Positions 9,967-20,293 are shown, counted from the first letter of the stretch. The stretch: 64,000 nucleotides of DNA from Synechococcus sp. SP2 MAG (GCA_030756895.1 JAVBIX010000054.1:1-64000), one strand, 5' to 3'. Numbers and translations: made by a program. Notes: generated by a model not told the origin, from the letters alone.

Positions 9967-10365
9967 ATGACTCCCTCCCCACAGACCAACAACGTGATCA
10001 TTCGTCCGAGCCCCAGGCTGCCGTTCGTAATTTTTTTACTGAGCGCAAGCCTTTGGCCCTTACCCCTCAGCCCCTGGCCGACCCTGGTGGTGGGGGTGTT
10101 CAGTCTTTTCCTTTTGGTGCAGACCTACATCCTGAAGCTTGAATTCAGCGAAGACGATCTGGTGGTGTGGCGCGGACAACAAGAGTTACGCCGTTTCCCT
10201 TTCAGTGAATGGATGGCTTGGCGCCTCTTCGCCCCTTGGCTGCCCGGACTGTTTTATTTCCGTGAAACCAAAAGCATTCATTTCCTTCCCATCCTGTTCA
10301 ATCCAACGGAACTTCAAGAGCAACTGGAACTGCGCGTGGGGCACCTACACCAAGCCAAGCCCTGA
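9967..10365 (+). CDS. DUF3119-like membrane protein
   Basis: Two N-terminal TM segments and LVVWRGQQELRRFPFSEWMAWRLFAPWLPGLFYFRETKSIHFLPILF. Confidence 0.65.
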   Translation: MTPSPQTNNVIIRPSPRLPFVIFLLSASLWPLPLSPWPTLVVGVFSLFLLVQTYILKLEFSEDDLVVWRGQQELRRFPFSEWMAWRLFAPWLPGLFYFRETKSIHFLPILFNPTELQEQLELRVGHLHQAKP

Positions 10366-10492
10366 GCAAGATTGGATGACCTCTATCTCTCACTAGCTGG
10401 CGTAACGAAAACGAAATGCTTTCCACACGTTTGGACAGAAGATTCGACTTGCGTCGCGCAATCAGCTGAAATAACCCAAGGACGAGCGGACC

Positions 10493-11485
10493 ATGCCAGA
10501 CGACACCGATCTGACGCCCCAGGCGCATTCCGGAGAGACGGCCGAAGCGTCGTCACCAGAACCAGAAGTACCGCAGAGCGACGACCCTGCTGCAGAAACA
10601 TCTGCAGATGCAAGTAGCGATGCCTTGATCAACCTCGCCCTGACCGAGCTGCAGCAACGCCGCGCTGCCTTGCAGCAAGACATCGAGAGCCTCAATCAAC
10701 GCAAATTGCAGCTTGAACAGGAGATTGCAGGAAGCTTCGTTGGCCAATCCGATGCCATTGCTCGGCGCGTGAAGGGATTTCAGGAGTATCTGAGCGGTGC
10801 ACTCCAGGGAATGGCTCATTCGGTCGAGCAGCTGGAGCTGGTGTCCCAGCCGGTTGTGGTGCAGCCTTCACCTCTTGATCAAGATGCTCCTAGCACCCAG
10901 GAAGGGGGCAGTAGTGCAGATCCATCTCCAGCGATTGCCGACACCTTCCAGCCCGATGAAGCGCTGATTCGCTCCAACCTCGAGCGTTTTGCCGAGCAAC
11001 CCGACTTCTACGCCGATCCCTGGAAGCTGCGCCGCAGCCTCGACCACAGTGATATCACCCTGCTCGAAGATTGGTTCTTTAACCAGGGCGGACGGGGAGC
11101 CCAGTCCAGTCGTGGGAATCGACCTCGCAACGTATTGATCGGCAGTGCCCTGATCGCCATTCTCAGCGATCTTTATGGCGATCAATTCCAAACCCTTGTT
11201 CTGGCAGGGCAACCAGAGCGACTTGGCGAATGGCGACGCGGCTTGCAAGACGCCCTTGGATTAGGCCGAGAAGACTTTGGCCCCAACAGCGGCATCGTTC
11301 TGTTTGAACGTGGCGATGCCTTAGTTGAGCGAGCTGACCGTCTGGAAGAACGCGGTGAAGTGCCGCTGATCCTGATCGATGCCGCCGAACGCGTCGTGGA
11401 CATCCCCGTGCTTCAGTTTCCGCTGTGGATGGCCTTTGCGGCTGGTCCTGGCGAGATCTACGACGACGACAACGAACTGCTCTGA
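10493..11485 (+). CDS. DUF3086-like protein
   Basis: Acidic N-terminus, coiled-coil (LQQRRAALQQDIESLNQRKLQLEQEI), conserved cyanobacterial C-terminal half. Confidence 0.6.
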   Translation: MPDDTDLTPQAHSGETAEASSPEPEVPQSDDPAAETSADASSDALINLALTELQQRRAALQQDIESLNQRKLQLEQEIAGSFVGQSDAIARRVKGFQEYLSGALQGMAHSVEQLELVSQPVVVQPSPLDQDAPSTQEGGSSADPSPAIADTFQPDEALIRSNLERFAEQPDFYADPWKLRRSLDHSDITLLEDWFFNQGGRGAQSSRGNRPRNVLIGSALIAILSDLYGDQFQTLVLAGQPERLGEWRRGLQDALGLGREDFGPNSGIVLFERGDALVERADRLEERGEVPLILIDAAERVVDIPVLQFPLWMAFAAGPGEIYDDDNELL

Positions 11486-12072
11486 TGGGTTTCTTTTCTC
11501 TAATTCTCGGCTACCTACTCGGATCTATCCCCAGTGGCTGGCTTGCAGGAAGCTGGCTCAAAGGCATTGACTTGCGCGAGATCGGCTCGGGCTCCACAGG
11601 CGCCACCAATGTGCTCAGGCAAGTGGGCAAAGGTCCTGCTTTGATTGTCTTTTTGATCGATGTTGGCAAAGGCGCCGCCGCTGTTTTGATCGCCCGCGCT
11701 CTTGGCCTAGGGGATTGGATTCAGGTGCTAGCAGGCCTGACCGCATTAGCTGGTCATATTTGGCCTGTTTGGCTGGGCTTCAAGGGCGGCAAAGCCGTCG
11801 CGACCGGATTGGGGATGTTTCTCGGCCTGGCCTGGCCCGTGGGGCTGGCCAGTTTTGGGGTGTTCCTGGCGGTGTTCAGCCTGAGTCGTTATGTGTCACT
11901 GGCGAGCGTGTTGGCCGCCATCAGCCTTCCACTTCTGATGGCCGCCGGCACTGACAGCAACGCCAATCTGCTGGTGGCCCTGGTAGCGATGCTGCTGGTG
12001 CTTTGGCGACACCGCAGCAACATCCAGCGGCTGATCAACGGCACCGAACCGAAGCTGAGCCAGAAGCCTTGA
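11485..12072 (+). CDS. plsY: Glycerol-3-phosphate acyltransferase PlsY
   Basis: LGYLLGSIPSGWLAG...GSGSTGATNVLRQVGK...AGHIWPVWLGFKGGKAVATGLG; TGATG overlap with the upstream ORF. Confidence 0.93.
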   Translation: MGFFSLILGYLLGSIPSGWLAGSWLKGIDLREIGSGSTGATNVLRQVGKGPALIVFLIDVGKGAAAVLIARALGLGDWIQVLAGLTALAGHIWPVWLGFKGGKAVATGLGMFLGLAWPVGLASFGVFLAVFSLSRYVSLASVLAAISLPLLMAAGTDSNANLLVALVAMLLVLWRHRSNIQRLINGTEPKLSQKP

Positions 12073-12366
12073 GTGCAGCGGCCGACCTGGACCTTCTTGC
12101 ACTGATTGCACAGGTGGAGATTGCCTGGTACACGCGCGTGCTGGTGCTGAATGACTTCCCAGCTGGCCTGGATGGGTTTTATGCCCCGGCGCTCAACCAC
12201 ATTGGCCTTTGCCGCAAGCCACAACCACAGCAGCGATGCTGCCCTCCGAGGCATGCTGCTACATGAAGCGATGCACCGCCTGCAGCACTGCCGCCAGCCG
12301 GAACTCACTGATCAGCTCGACGCCGATCACAGCGTGATTGCACTGGAAGAGGAGGCCATGGCGCTT
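12069..12366 (+). pseudogene. Frameshifted small metallopeptidase-like gene (HEAMH)
   Basis: Frame 3 reads LSAAADLDLLALIAQVEIAWYTRVLVLNDFPAGLDGFYAPALNHIG, then the reading continues in frame 1 as AASHNHSSDAALRGMLLHEAMHRLQHC...; right boundary approximate. Confidence 0.55.
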
Positions 12367-13142
12367 CAAAACCGTGACAAACAAGAGCCCAGACTTAACT
12401 CATCGCAGCAGGCGGCAAATGCAGCGCTGGGATTTTCAGCCTTGGTGATCGGCCGGCCGATCACCAACTGGCTTGCTCCTGCTGCAATCGCCTCGGCAGG
12501 CCCCATCACCCTGGCTTGATCGCCAACCGCCGCTCCCTTAGGGCGTATCCCCGGCGTCACCAAGGCAAACGGCTCGGGATGTTGAGCCCGCATCGCCGCG
12601 GCCTCCAAAGGCGAACACACACAACCACCAATACCGGCAGCTGCCGATAGCTTCGCGAAGGCAGATACCCGCTCGGCGACGTCTTGGCTGATGGCGAGTT
12701 CCCGTTGCAGCTGCTGCTCTTCCCAACTGGTGAGCACCGTGACCGCCAGAAGAGTCGGAGTGGCCAGTCCAGCACTCTGCGCTCCCTCCATCGCCGCGGC
12801 CTGAGCCACCTGCAGCGCTTCGCTGCCCGCACAGGCATGCACGGTGATCAGCTCAGCCCCCAGCGCTGCTGCCCGCCGGCAGGCCCCAGCCATCGTGGCA
12901 GGAATGTCGTGAAATTTGAGATCCAAAAACACCCGCAAGCCCTGGTCCCGCAACTTATCCACCACATCAGGCCCCGCCTGGACGAATAGCTCCAGCCCCA
13001 CCTTCACCCAGCGCAGTCCCTCCACCTGCGTACTGAAAGCAAGCGCTTGATCAGGGGGCATTCCGTCGAGGGCCACGATGATCCGTTCCGCTGATTCAGC
13101 CGAGAAAGAGGAAGCCACACGCCGTCTCCGCACGCCCCTCAT
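12366..13142 (-). CDS. pyrF: Orotidine 5'-phosphate decarboxylase
   Basis: [14 protein letters not shown]...[14 protein letters not shown]...[14 protein letters not shown]...VTPGIRP...LVIGRPIT. Confidence 0.93.
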   Translation of the reverse strand: MRGVRRRRVASSFSAESAERIIVALDGMPPDQALAFSTQVEGLRWVKVGLELFVQAGPDVVDKLRDQGLRVFLDLKFHDIPATMAGACRRAAALGAELITVHACAGSEALQVAQAAAMEGAQSAGLATPTLLAVTVLTSWEEQQLQRELAISQDVAERVSAFAKLSAAAGIGGCVCSPLEAAAMRAQHPEPFALVTPGIRPKGAAVGDQARVMGPAEAIAAGASQLVIGRPITKAENPSAAFAACCDELSLGSCLSRF

Positions 13143-13170
13143 CGTGATGGGTCATGGGCAACCCTTCCAA

Positions 13171-14055
13171 TCAAGCCGTGACTTGAAAACAATCGGCAGG
13201 CCAACCTTTTACACCAACATCGGCTTGAAACAAGCCTCCAGCCAATGGCTCGGCCTTGAGTGCAGCAGCATCCATCTCCCTTCTTGCGGTAGTAATAAAC
13301 AACTGATCCAAGTTGGGACCGCCAAAACAACAGGAGGTGACCTGACGACAAGGCAACTCCAGCCTTTCAAGCAGTTGACCGCTGATTGGATCCCAGCGCG
13401 TCACGCATCCACCGCCAAACAGGGCAATCCAAAGCATTCCCTGCGTATCGATGCACATGCCATCCGGTAGGGCATCCCACTCTTTTGGGATCTGGAGGCA
13501 GGTGTTGGGTTCTCCAGCGATCTCACCGGCGCTTGTGAGCGGGAAGGCCACCACATTCAGCGTTGGCGAATCAATGAAATAGAGCGTCCCACGGTCTTGG
13601 CTCCAAGCCAGTCCGTTGGCAATAGTGAGCTGACTGCGTTGGCGCGTAATCCTTCCATCACCATCGAGCCGCCATAGGGATCCAGCCAGCGGCTCGAAGT
13701 CGTAAGCCATCGTGCCGGCCCAAAAGCGCCCCCATGGATCACATTTGCCATCGTTGAAGCGATTACCAGGGCGATCGAGCTCGGGATCAGACAACAAAGT
13801 CACCGCTTCGGTACTCGGATCCAGCCTTATCAACCCAGCCGCTGTTGCTAACAGCAAATCTCCAACCGATGTGGGTACAACCGCACCCACATGAGCAGGG
13901 AGATGCAAAAAATCATTCCTACCCGCTTGAGGATCAAACAGGCCAATTCTTGAAGCCTCAATATCAACCCAAAGCAGAACCTGCCTTTCAGACCACCAAC
14001 AGGGTCCCTCTGCTAACCCTGCAGCAGCAGGCAACACACAACGACAATCCATCAA
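13171..14055 (-). CDS. SMP-30/gluconolactonase/LRE-family protein
   Basis: LAEGPCWWSERQVLLWVDIEASRI...NRFNDGKCDPWGRFWAGTM...ITIANGLAWSQDRGTLYFIDSPT. Confidence 0.88.
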   Translation of the reverse strand: MMDCRCVLPAAAGLAEGPCWWSERQVLLWVDIEASRIGLFDPQAGRNDFLHLPAHVGAVVPTSVGDLLLATAAGLIRLDPSTEAVTLLSDPELDRPGNRFNDGKCDPWGRFWAGTMAYDFEPLAGSLWRLDGDGRITRQRSQLTIANGLAWSQDRGTLYFIDSPTLNVVAFPLTSAGEIAGEPNTCLQIPKEWDALPDGMCIDTQGMLWIALFGGGCVTRWDPISGQLLERLELPCRQVTSCCFGGPNLDQLFITTARREMDAAALKAEPLAGGLFQADVGVKGWPADCFQVTA

Positions 14056-14447
14056 TATAGAACTGGCCTGTCTACACGTTTCCTACCCAAAATCACGCGT
14101 TCCACAACACCTTTCTTCTTGGAGTAGTGAACTAATTTATCATCTTCAATGATGTTCAAACTCATCACTCCAGCCTGGCGATAGTCACGATCAAAGGGCA
14201 AGGCCCATGATTTACCACTGCGCATCACATACACAACAAAATGTCGATCTTCACTGATGCAAAACCTCACGTTTACCTCATCAAAAACACCAATATCGCT
14301 TTCATATTCAGCCTTACTGTAGTCACATTCTTGAGCTCGCTGATATTCATCCTTAATCCCAGAATTGGCCGGTACTGCCATTCCCGCACCCACCAAAAGG
14401 CTGAGGACCGCCCCCACGATTGAGCGCGAAGAGATCACATCAAGCAT
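14052..14447 (-). CDS. Hypothetical secreted protein
   Basis: N-terminal hydrophobic signal-like segment; 4-bp overlap with the 13171..14055 gene. Confidence 0.5.
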   Translation of the reverse strand: MLDVISSRSIVGAVLSLLVGAGMAVPANSGIKDEYQRAQECDYSKAEYESDIGVFDEVNVRFCISEDRHFVVYVMRSGKSWALPFDRDYRQAGVMSLNIIEDDKLVHYSKKKGVVERVILGRKRVDRPVLY

Positions 14448-14487
14448 GGTTCTCCTGACTTTCAGCTGTGGCAGTCATAGCAGCACA

Positions 14488-15735
14488 TCAAGGAACCAAG
14501 CGCCTAAATGTCTTTTTACCGAGCTGAAGAACCTTCCCTTCTAAGTCGGATACCGAAGAAAATTCCTGATTGGGATCGGTGATTTTCTCTCCCTCAAGCC
14601 GTGCTGCTCCCCCTTTGATCTGCCGGCGCGCCTCACTACTGCTGGCACACATACCCACTGCACTGAACAGATAGAACGCCTTCGCAGGAAAATTCACTGC
14701 AGAAAGGGATGCCTCTGGCACATCCGCCGCTGCTGCGGCCTCTCCACCCACCAACGTGGCGGCATCCACTTGAGCTTTTTGCGCCACTTCCATCCCATAG
14801 CGGCTTGCCGTCACCGCCAGAGCCATTGCTTTTTGCTTTTCGCGGGGATTGTCTGGCAACGCTTCACTGGCCAAATCGGTGAGCAATATCAAGTAATCGT
14901 TAATCGCCGCATCACCAACTTTTTCGAGCTTGGAATACATCGACAACGGGTCCTCTTCCAGACCCACCGTGTTGCCAAGGCTCTTACTCATCTTCTGCAC
15001 TCCATCAAGACCGACAAGGATCGGCAAGAGCAAGCCGAACTGAGTTCTTTGGCCGAAGTGACGCTGTAAATCACGTCCCATCGCCACATTGAATTTCTGA
15101 TCCGTCCCGCCCAACTCCACATCAGCATCCACAGCCACAGAGTCATACCCCTGCAACAAGGGGTAAAGAAACTCATGCAGAGCGATTGGGGTGCCGCTCC
15201 CATAACGCTTGGAGAAGTCATCCTTCGCCAACATTTGGCCCACCGTCGCCGTTCCCAACAAGCCAATCACCTGGGGCAAATCGAGGCCCGCAAGCCATTC
15301 ACTATTGCGTCGCACCTCCAGTCGTCCTGGAGTTTCAAAATCAAGCAGGGCCTGTTCCTTGGGCTGTCCTTGCCCGAGCTGGCGCAAATACGTGGTCGCA
15401 TTGGCCTCCACCTGTTCGGTTGTGAGCTGCACGCGCGTGGCGCTCTTACCCGTTGGATCGCCGATCCGAGCCGTGAAATCACCAATAATCAGAATGGCTG
15501 TATGCCCCGCATCCTGAAAAGCGCGCAACTTGCGAAACAAAATGCTGTGGCCCAGGTGGATATCACTTCCCGTTGGGTCAATGCCCAGCTTCACCCGTAG
15601 AGGACGACCCTCTAACTCAGCTGCGGCCAAACGCGCAGCCAACGCCTGATCCGCATCATCCGATTGACCGTCCGGAAATAAATCGGCCATCCCCCTCGCC
15701 AACCAGTTCGGCAGTGAATGGGGGTTGACTGTCAT
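14488..15735 (-). CDS. tyrS: Tyrosyl-tRNA synthetase
   Basis: [16 protein letters not shown] (HIGH), KMSKSLGN (KMSKS), C-terminal S4-like region. Confidence 0.95.
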   Translation of the reverse strand: MTVNPHSLPNWLARGMADLFPDGQSDDADQALAARLAAAELEGRPLRVKLGIDPTGSDIHLGHSILFRKLRAFQDAGHTAILIIGDFTARIGDPTGKSATRVQLTTEQVEANATTYLRQLGQGQPKEQALLDFETPGRLEVRRNSEWLAGLDLPQVIGLLGTATVGQMLAKDDFSKRYGSGTPIALHEFLYPLLQGYDSVAVDADVELGGTDQKFNVAMGRDLQRHFGQRTQFGLLLPILVGLDGVQKMSKSLGNTVGLEEDPLSMYSKLEKVGDAAINDYLILLTDLASEALPDNPREKQKAMALAVTASRYGMEVAQKAQVDAATLVGGEAAAAADVPEASLSAVNFPAKAFYLFSAVGMCASSSEARRQIKGGAARLEGEKITDPNQEFSSVSDLEGKVLQLGKKTFRRLVP

Positions 15736-15771
15736 TACAAAAAGAATGTGCTGTGCGACGGATCGTACGGC

Positions 15772-16101
15772 TCACTGACCTTCCGATTGCTCGAGCTGAC
15801 TCTTCATCCGCTCCAAGGTTTGATTCATCTGTTCAAACATTTGCTCAGGGGTGATCCCAAATTGCCCAAGCTGCGTCCGCAACTGTTCGACCGTGAGCTT
15901 GGCTTGGAAGTCTTCCGAGAGCTCAAAGCGTTTCATAAAAACGCGATAACGCTCCATCAGGTTTTCCATGGTGTCAATGAACTTCTTCTTCCCTTCTCTG
16001 TCGAACTTTCCGTAATCCGACCCCAGTTGCATCAACTGTTGATAGTCACCAAAAAGATGCTTGGCCTCCTCCTGCACGATTTCGGAATCGAAGAAGGCCA
16101 T
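15772..16101 (-). CDS. DUF1825 family protein
   Basis: MAFFDSEIVQEEAKHLFGDYQQLMQLGSDYGKFDREGKKKFIDTMENLMERYRVFMKRFELS. Confidence 0.8.
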   Translation of the reverse strand: MAFFDSEIVQEEAKHLFGDYQQLMQLGSDYGKFDREGKKKFIDTMENLMERYRVFMKRFELSEDFQAKLTVEQLRTQLGQFGITPEQMFEQMNQTLERMKSQLEQSEGQ

Positions 16102-16206
16102 GGTCTTGAAAAACAATCAATCACATTGTGAACAATTCGCGGAATCCCTCACAGTGCGGATCCACGCCCCCTCACAAAGCCAACATATGGAGAGTTTCAA
16201 AATCTA

Positions 16207-16935
16207 GTGGATCTCACCTCCCAGATCCCCAGACTTCAGGCCCGCAGCAAGCAGGGGCACAACCTTCTGCGCAATAGTCGCACTGCCATTGCCAGTGGCG
16301 ATCGCGTGTTGTTAGCCAGCTGGATGGGCTGGTTTCATGACCTTGGACATCTCGTTGCTGCCGCCACAACAGAAGAGGAATGTCTTCAGAGGTTGCAAAA
16401 GGATGATGTGAACCTCTTGATCTGCACAGACCAACTCGAGGGGGGCAACGGCCCAAGCCTCGTTCGGCACGCCAAGCAAGACAATCCCGCCTTGAAGGCA
16501 TTGCTGATCGTTCAACGTCCAATTTTGAGAACCATTCTTCAGGCGATCGACGCGCCCTGTGATGGTTTGTGCTCCCATCAAAATGTCGGAATGGGAGGCG
16601 TCTCTGCAGCGCTGACCGCGATGGAATCCGATGGGATGTATCACGACTCAGTGATTGCCAACATCCTCCGGCACGGTCGACTGGGACGCACAGTCTCAGG
16701 TTCCATCCCGCCCGAACTGAGCCTGAAGGAAGAGGACGTGCTGCGTGGACTTTGCAAAGGGATGAGCAATCAGGAGATCGCAGACAGCCTTGTCGTCTCG
16801 ATCGACACGGTCAAATCCCACATCGCCAGCCTGCTGCGCAAACTGCAAGCCAACAACCGCACCCACGCCGTGGTGGTTGCCTTCCAACAGGGAATGATTG
16901 AAATCCCAACCCTGCCTCCACGCTGGAACCCCTAA
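16207..16935 (+). CDS. LuxR/NarL-type response regulator with atypical receiver
   Basis: C-terminal LuxR HTH: LSLKEEDVLRGLCKGMSNQEIADSLVVSIDTVKSHIASLLRKL; N-terminal receiver-like domain. Confidence 0.82.
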   Translation: MDLTSQIPRLQARSKQGHNLLRNSRTAIASGDRVLLASWMGWFHDLGHLVAAATTEEECLQRLQKDDVNLLICTDQLEGGNGPSLVRHAKQDNPALKALLIVQRPILRTILQAIDAPCDGLCSHQNVGMGGVSAALTAMESDGMYHDSVIANILRHGRLGRTVSGSIPPELSLKEEDVLRGLCKGMSNQEIADSLVVSIDTVKSHIASLLRKLQANNRTHAVVVAFQQGMIEIPTLPPRWNP

Positions 16936-16956
16936 CACCTAAGGCTTGGGCTCGGT

Positions 16957-17565
16957 ATGGTCCTGGCCAAGAAGCAAGTCCCTAAAGCAATGGCGCGCCA
17001 GCACTGGCTTGACCCCCTGGCTCGCAAGCTCTTGCAGGCCACCGGCGATCTACCCCCAGATCCTGTCCAAATAAAACAACAGCCGAGAACTACCCCGACT
17101 CAGGCAGAAACCTGGAGCCTGGATGTCAACAGGGCGACGCCCGAGCAATGGGAAAAGCTGCCCGGTTGCAGTGAAGCGATGGTGGATGTGCTGATGCGAC
17201 TCCAACGGGGTGGGGTGCAATTCAGCCAACTGGATGATCTCGCTCTCTTGCTGAACCTTCCTACGGATCTCGTGAAGCTATGGACACCCCACCTGGTGTT
17301 TCGCTGGCATGGGGATGCCCCAGTACTGCCTGAGCAGCCACTACTGGATGTCAATGCCGCAGCACCCACTTTGTTAGAGCAAACCCTCAACTGGCCAAAA
17401 CCCCGACTCCAACGGCTCATTCAAGAGCGGCGGCTTAAGCCGTTTGAGCATCTCGCCGATCTCCAAGAACGCGTGTGCTTACCCCCCGATGCTGTGGAGC
17501 AGCTCATTGGCCGCGTGAGTTTTGGGGCACGGCCATCCGGCCCAAGCCTGCCGCCAAGGAGCTAA
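16957..17565 (+). CDS. Helix-hairpin-helix (ComEA-like) domain protein
   Basis: DVNRATPEQWEKLPGCSEAMVDVLMRLQRGGVQFSQLDDLALLLNLP and DVNAAAPTLLEQTLNWPKPRLQRLIQERRLKPFEHLADL. Confidence 0.7.
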   Translation: MVLAKKQVPKAMARQHWLDPLARKLLQATGDLPPDPVQIKQQPRTTPTQAETWSLDVNRATPEQWEKLPGCSEAMVDVLMRLQRGGVQFSQLDDLALLLNLPTDLVKLWTPHLVFRWHGDAPVLPEQPLLDVNAAAPTLLEQTLNWPKPRLQRLIQERRLKPFEHLADLQERVCLPPDAVEQLIGRVSFGARPSGPSLPPRS

Positions 17566-17569
17566 GTCC

Positions 17570-18184
17570 ATGGCCACTCCCCCCGGGCAGAGCAACCTTT
17601 TCGAGCAGCCATTGGCCGAGTCCAGTGGGCTGATCGAGCGGTCCCTGCCTCTGAGCGCAGAGCTTTTACGGGGCTGGCAAGAGCGAATCCATCAGTTCCA
17701 GCAACCTCTGTTCACGCCTCAGTTGGCGTCTCGATTCGGGCATGGCAATGAACCATCAGAACAACAGCGCCTGTTTGCCAGCGACAACACCAATCCTCTG
17801 AGCAGCTTCCAGCCTTTACAGCTCAGGCCCTTACCTTTGAGTTTCTGGCGTTGGCCTAACAGTCCCCATCAAGGGGCGGCCATCTATCTCGTGATGGATC
17901 GCCCGAAAGAGCTCGACCAACCCATCCTTCTCTACATCGGAGAAACCAAGGCGGCTGATCGGCGCTGGAAAGGCGAGCACGATTGCAAGGCCTACTTGGC
18001 GAGTTACCAAGAGGCCTGCATGAGCACAGGCTTGCGCTGCAGCACAAGCATCCGTTTCTGGGCTGATGTCCCGCAGGACACCCGACCTCGACGACGTCTG
18101 GAACAAACCTTGATTCGCCTCTGGCAACCGCCCTTTAATAAGGAAACCCGTGAGCGATGGTCCACTCCGTTCCATGCCGATTAA
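17570..18184 (+). CDS. GIY-YIG-like nuclease superfamily protein (tentative)
   Basis: AIYLVMDRPKELDQPILLYIGETKAADRRWKGEHDCKAYLASYQEA resembles a GIY-YIG core. Confidence 0.5.
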   Translation: MATPPGQSNLFEQPLAESSGLIERSLPLSAELLRGWQERIHQFQQPLFTPQLASRFGHGNEPSEQQRLFASDNTNPLSSFQPLQLRPLPLSFWRWPNSPHQGAAIYLVMDRPKELDQPILLYIGETKAADRRWKGEHDCKAYLASYQEACMSTGLRCSTSIRFWADVPQDTRPRRRLEQTLIRLWQPPFNKETRERWSTPFHAD

Positions 18185-18221
18185 GGGTGCCCCTTAGCAT
18201 CGGCTCACGTGCCCAATCTCT

Positions 18222-19712
18222 ATGCAGATCTCCCTCTCGTCGGCCCAGCCAAAGGCCTGGTCGGGAACCGTGTTGGCCCTAGGCATTGCAGAGGGAGATC
18301 CCAATGGCTTGATACCAGCGATGGAAGAACGCTTTTCCATCCCCCTTAGCGACTGGCTGGAACAGCGCAAGTTCCAAGGGAAAAACGGAGAGCGCGCGAG
18401 CCTTCAACTCCTCAATCCCGACTGCGCATCCCTCGTGCTCGTAGGCATGGGGCCTCTTGAAACACTGGATGTGGATAGCTTTCGGCAGGCGGGCGCTGCT
18501 GCGGCCCGAGCGAGCAAAGACCAAACAGGCAGCCTCGGATTGTTGCTGCCATGGAACGCCGTTGATCCTGCAGAGGCAGTAACCGTTGCAGCGCAAGCGG
18601 TCAGGCTTGCGCTCTACAGCGATCAACGTTTTCGCAGCAAACCAGAGCCCGGCGTCCACCCCGAGCGGCTTGAACTGCTCGGCCCACTCCCCAACAGCCT
18701 TAGCAGCGCCCTCGAAGCGGTGCATCCCATCTGCGCGGGGGTGGAACTGGCAAGAGAGCTCGTTGCGGCACCTCCGAACAGTGTCACCCCAACAGCTCTT
18801 GCCGACAGTGCCGCTCAGATGGCGCATGAGCATGGCTTGGACTTGAAGGTGCTCGAGCGCGGCGACTGTGAAGCCAAGGGCATGGGGTCGTTCCTATCGG
18901 TCTGTCAAGGCTCGGATATGGATCCCAAGTTCATCCATCTCACCTACCGCCCCTCCGGTCCTGTCACAAGACGGGTGGTCTTGGTTGGCAAGGGCCTCAC
19001 CTTTGATTCCGGTGGTTACAACCTGAAAGTTGGTGCTGCCCAAATCGACATGATGAAATTCGATATGGGAGGCAGTGCAGCGGTGCTTGGCGCGATGCGC
19101 TCGATCGCTGAGCTCCGCCCCAAGGGGGTTGAAGTTCACATGCTGGTGGCATCATGCGAAAACATGATCAACGGTTCTGCCGTGCACCCAGGTGACATCG
19201 TCACCGCGTCCAACGGCACCACGATTGAAATCAACAACACAGATGCGGAAGGCCGGCTCACCCTCGCTGATGCCTTGGTTTACGCCTCCGAGCTCGAACC
19301 CGACGCCATCGTTGACTTGGCCACATTGACCGGTGCCTGCGTGGTTGCGCTTGGCGACGAAATTGCTGGGCTGTGGACTGGAGACGACTCGCTTGCCAGC
19401 TCCTTAGAGAGCGCAGCGAAGGATGCAGGTGAGGGGCTATGGCGCATGCCAATGCACCAGGCTTATCGCAAGGGCCTCAAGTCACACCTTGCGGACTTGA
19501 AAAACACAGGTCCCCGTCCAGGAGGCTCTATCACAGCCGCTTTGTTCCTCAAGGAATTTGTCAAAAGCTCCATCCCATGGGCGCACATTGACATCGCCGG
19601 AACGGTGTGGAGCGACAAAGCAAGAGGAGTAGATCCGGCTGGAGCCACGGGCTACGGAGTCCGCACCTTGGTGAATTGGGTTTGTAAGCAATCGCTGCGG
19701 GCCGAGAACTAG
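18222..19712 (+). CDS. pepA: Leucyl aminopeptidase
   Basis: VGKGLTFDSGGYNLK...MKFDMGGSAAVLGAM...NTDAEGRLTLADAL motifs. Confidence 0.95.
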   Translation: MQISLSSAQPKAWSGTVLALGIAEGDPNGLIPAMEERFSIPLSDWLEQRKFQGKNGERASLQLLNPDCASLVLVGMGPLETLDVDSFRQAGAAAARASKDQTGSLGLLLPWNAVDPAEAVTVAAQAVRLALYSDQRFRSKPEPGVHPERLELLGPLPNSLSSALEAVHPICAGVELARELVAAPPNSVTPTALADSAAQMAHEHGLDLKVLERGDCEAKGMGSFLSVCQGSDMDPKFIHLTYRPSGPVTRRVVLVGKGLTFDSGGYNLKVGAAQIDMMKFDMGGSAAVLGAMRSIAELRPKGVEVHMLVASCENMINGSAVHPGDIVTASNGTTIEINNTDAEGRLTLADALVYASELEPDAIVDLATLTGACVVALGDEIAGLWTGDDSLASSLESAAKDAGEGLWRMPMHQAYRKGLKSHLADLKNTGPRPGGSITAALFLKEFVKSSIPWAHIDIAGTVWSDKARGVDPAGATGYGVRTLVNWVCKQSLRAEN

Positions 19713-19727
19713 GGTTTTCCCAAAACT

Positions 19728-19982
19728 GTGAACCAACCCAAACAAATGGCTTCCAGACCCCTGCGCTGGTATGTACGAGCTCAACTTGGAGTCCTGCTTT
19801 TGCCTGCAGGACTCTGCCTCTTTGGGGAAGCCATCAGTCGAAGAATTATCCAACTACTCGGACAGGACCGTGGTCCATGGTTTTGGTATGGAACTCTGAG
19901 CCTGATCTGCATCAACGCAGGAATCGGCTTAATGATCGAAAGCGGTCTTCTAAGCGGTTATCCAGGCCGGCGAGCCGATTAG
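19728..19982 (+). CDS. Hypothetical small two-TM membrane protein
   Basis: 84 aa, two hydrophobic segments. Confidence 0.6.
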   Translation: MNQPKQMASRPLRWYVRAQLGVLLLPAGLCLFGEAISRRIIQLLGQDRGPWFWYGTLSLICINAGIGLMIESGLLSGYPGRRAD

Positions 19983-20152
19983 GAAGCAACCGCAGTCATC
20001 GCACGTGGGCACTCAAGGGCATGAATTTGCCAGCGCGCCCTATCTGAACAAGTTGACAACACACGATCTAAATCATCTGAAGCCTGCTTCGTCGACGGAT
20101 AAGGACCAACGTGACGCGTCACCAGACCATCCTTGATCGTCAGCAGATACAT
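19979..20152 (-). CDS. Hypothetical small protein (57 aa)
   Basis: MYLLTIKDGLVTRHVGPYPSTKQASDDLDRVLSTCSDRARWQIHALECP; internal start in the listed ORF. Confidence 0.5.
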   Translation of the reverse strand: MYLLTIKDGLVTRHVGPYPSTKQASDDLDRVLSTCSDRARWQIHALECPRAMTAVAS

Positions 20153-20293
20153 ACAGCCCCTCCACAAATCTTGAGCTAATGGTAAGGACAATGTCCTAAT
20201 GCGTCGAGAGGGGAATACCCGCATCTTCACTGAGAAATGCCTGAATGGAACCAAAGCTTGAATTACAGGTGTTCTTTAACTTTTTAGAAGGTG

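Noticed and set aside
12190-12220. Programmed +1 frameshifting in the HEXXH gene
   Set aside because: No convincing slippery site plus stimulator was seen; indel/pseudogene or sequencing error is simpler.
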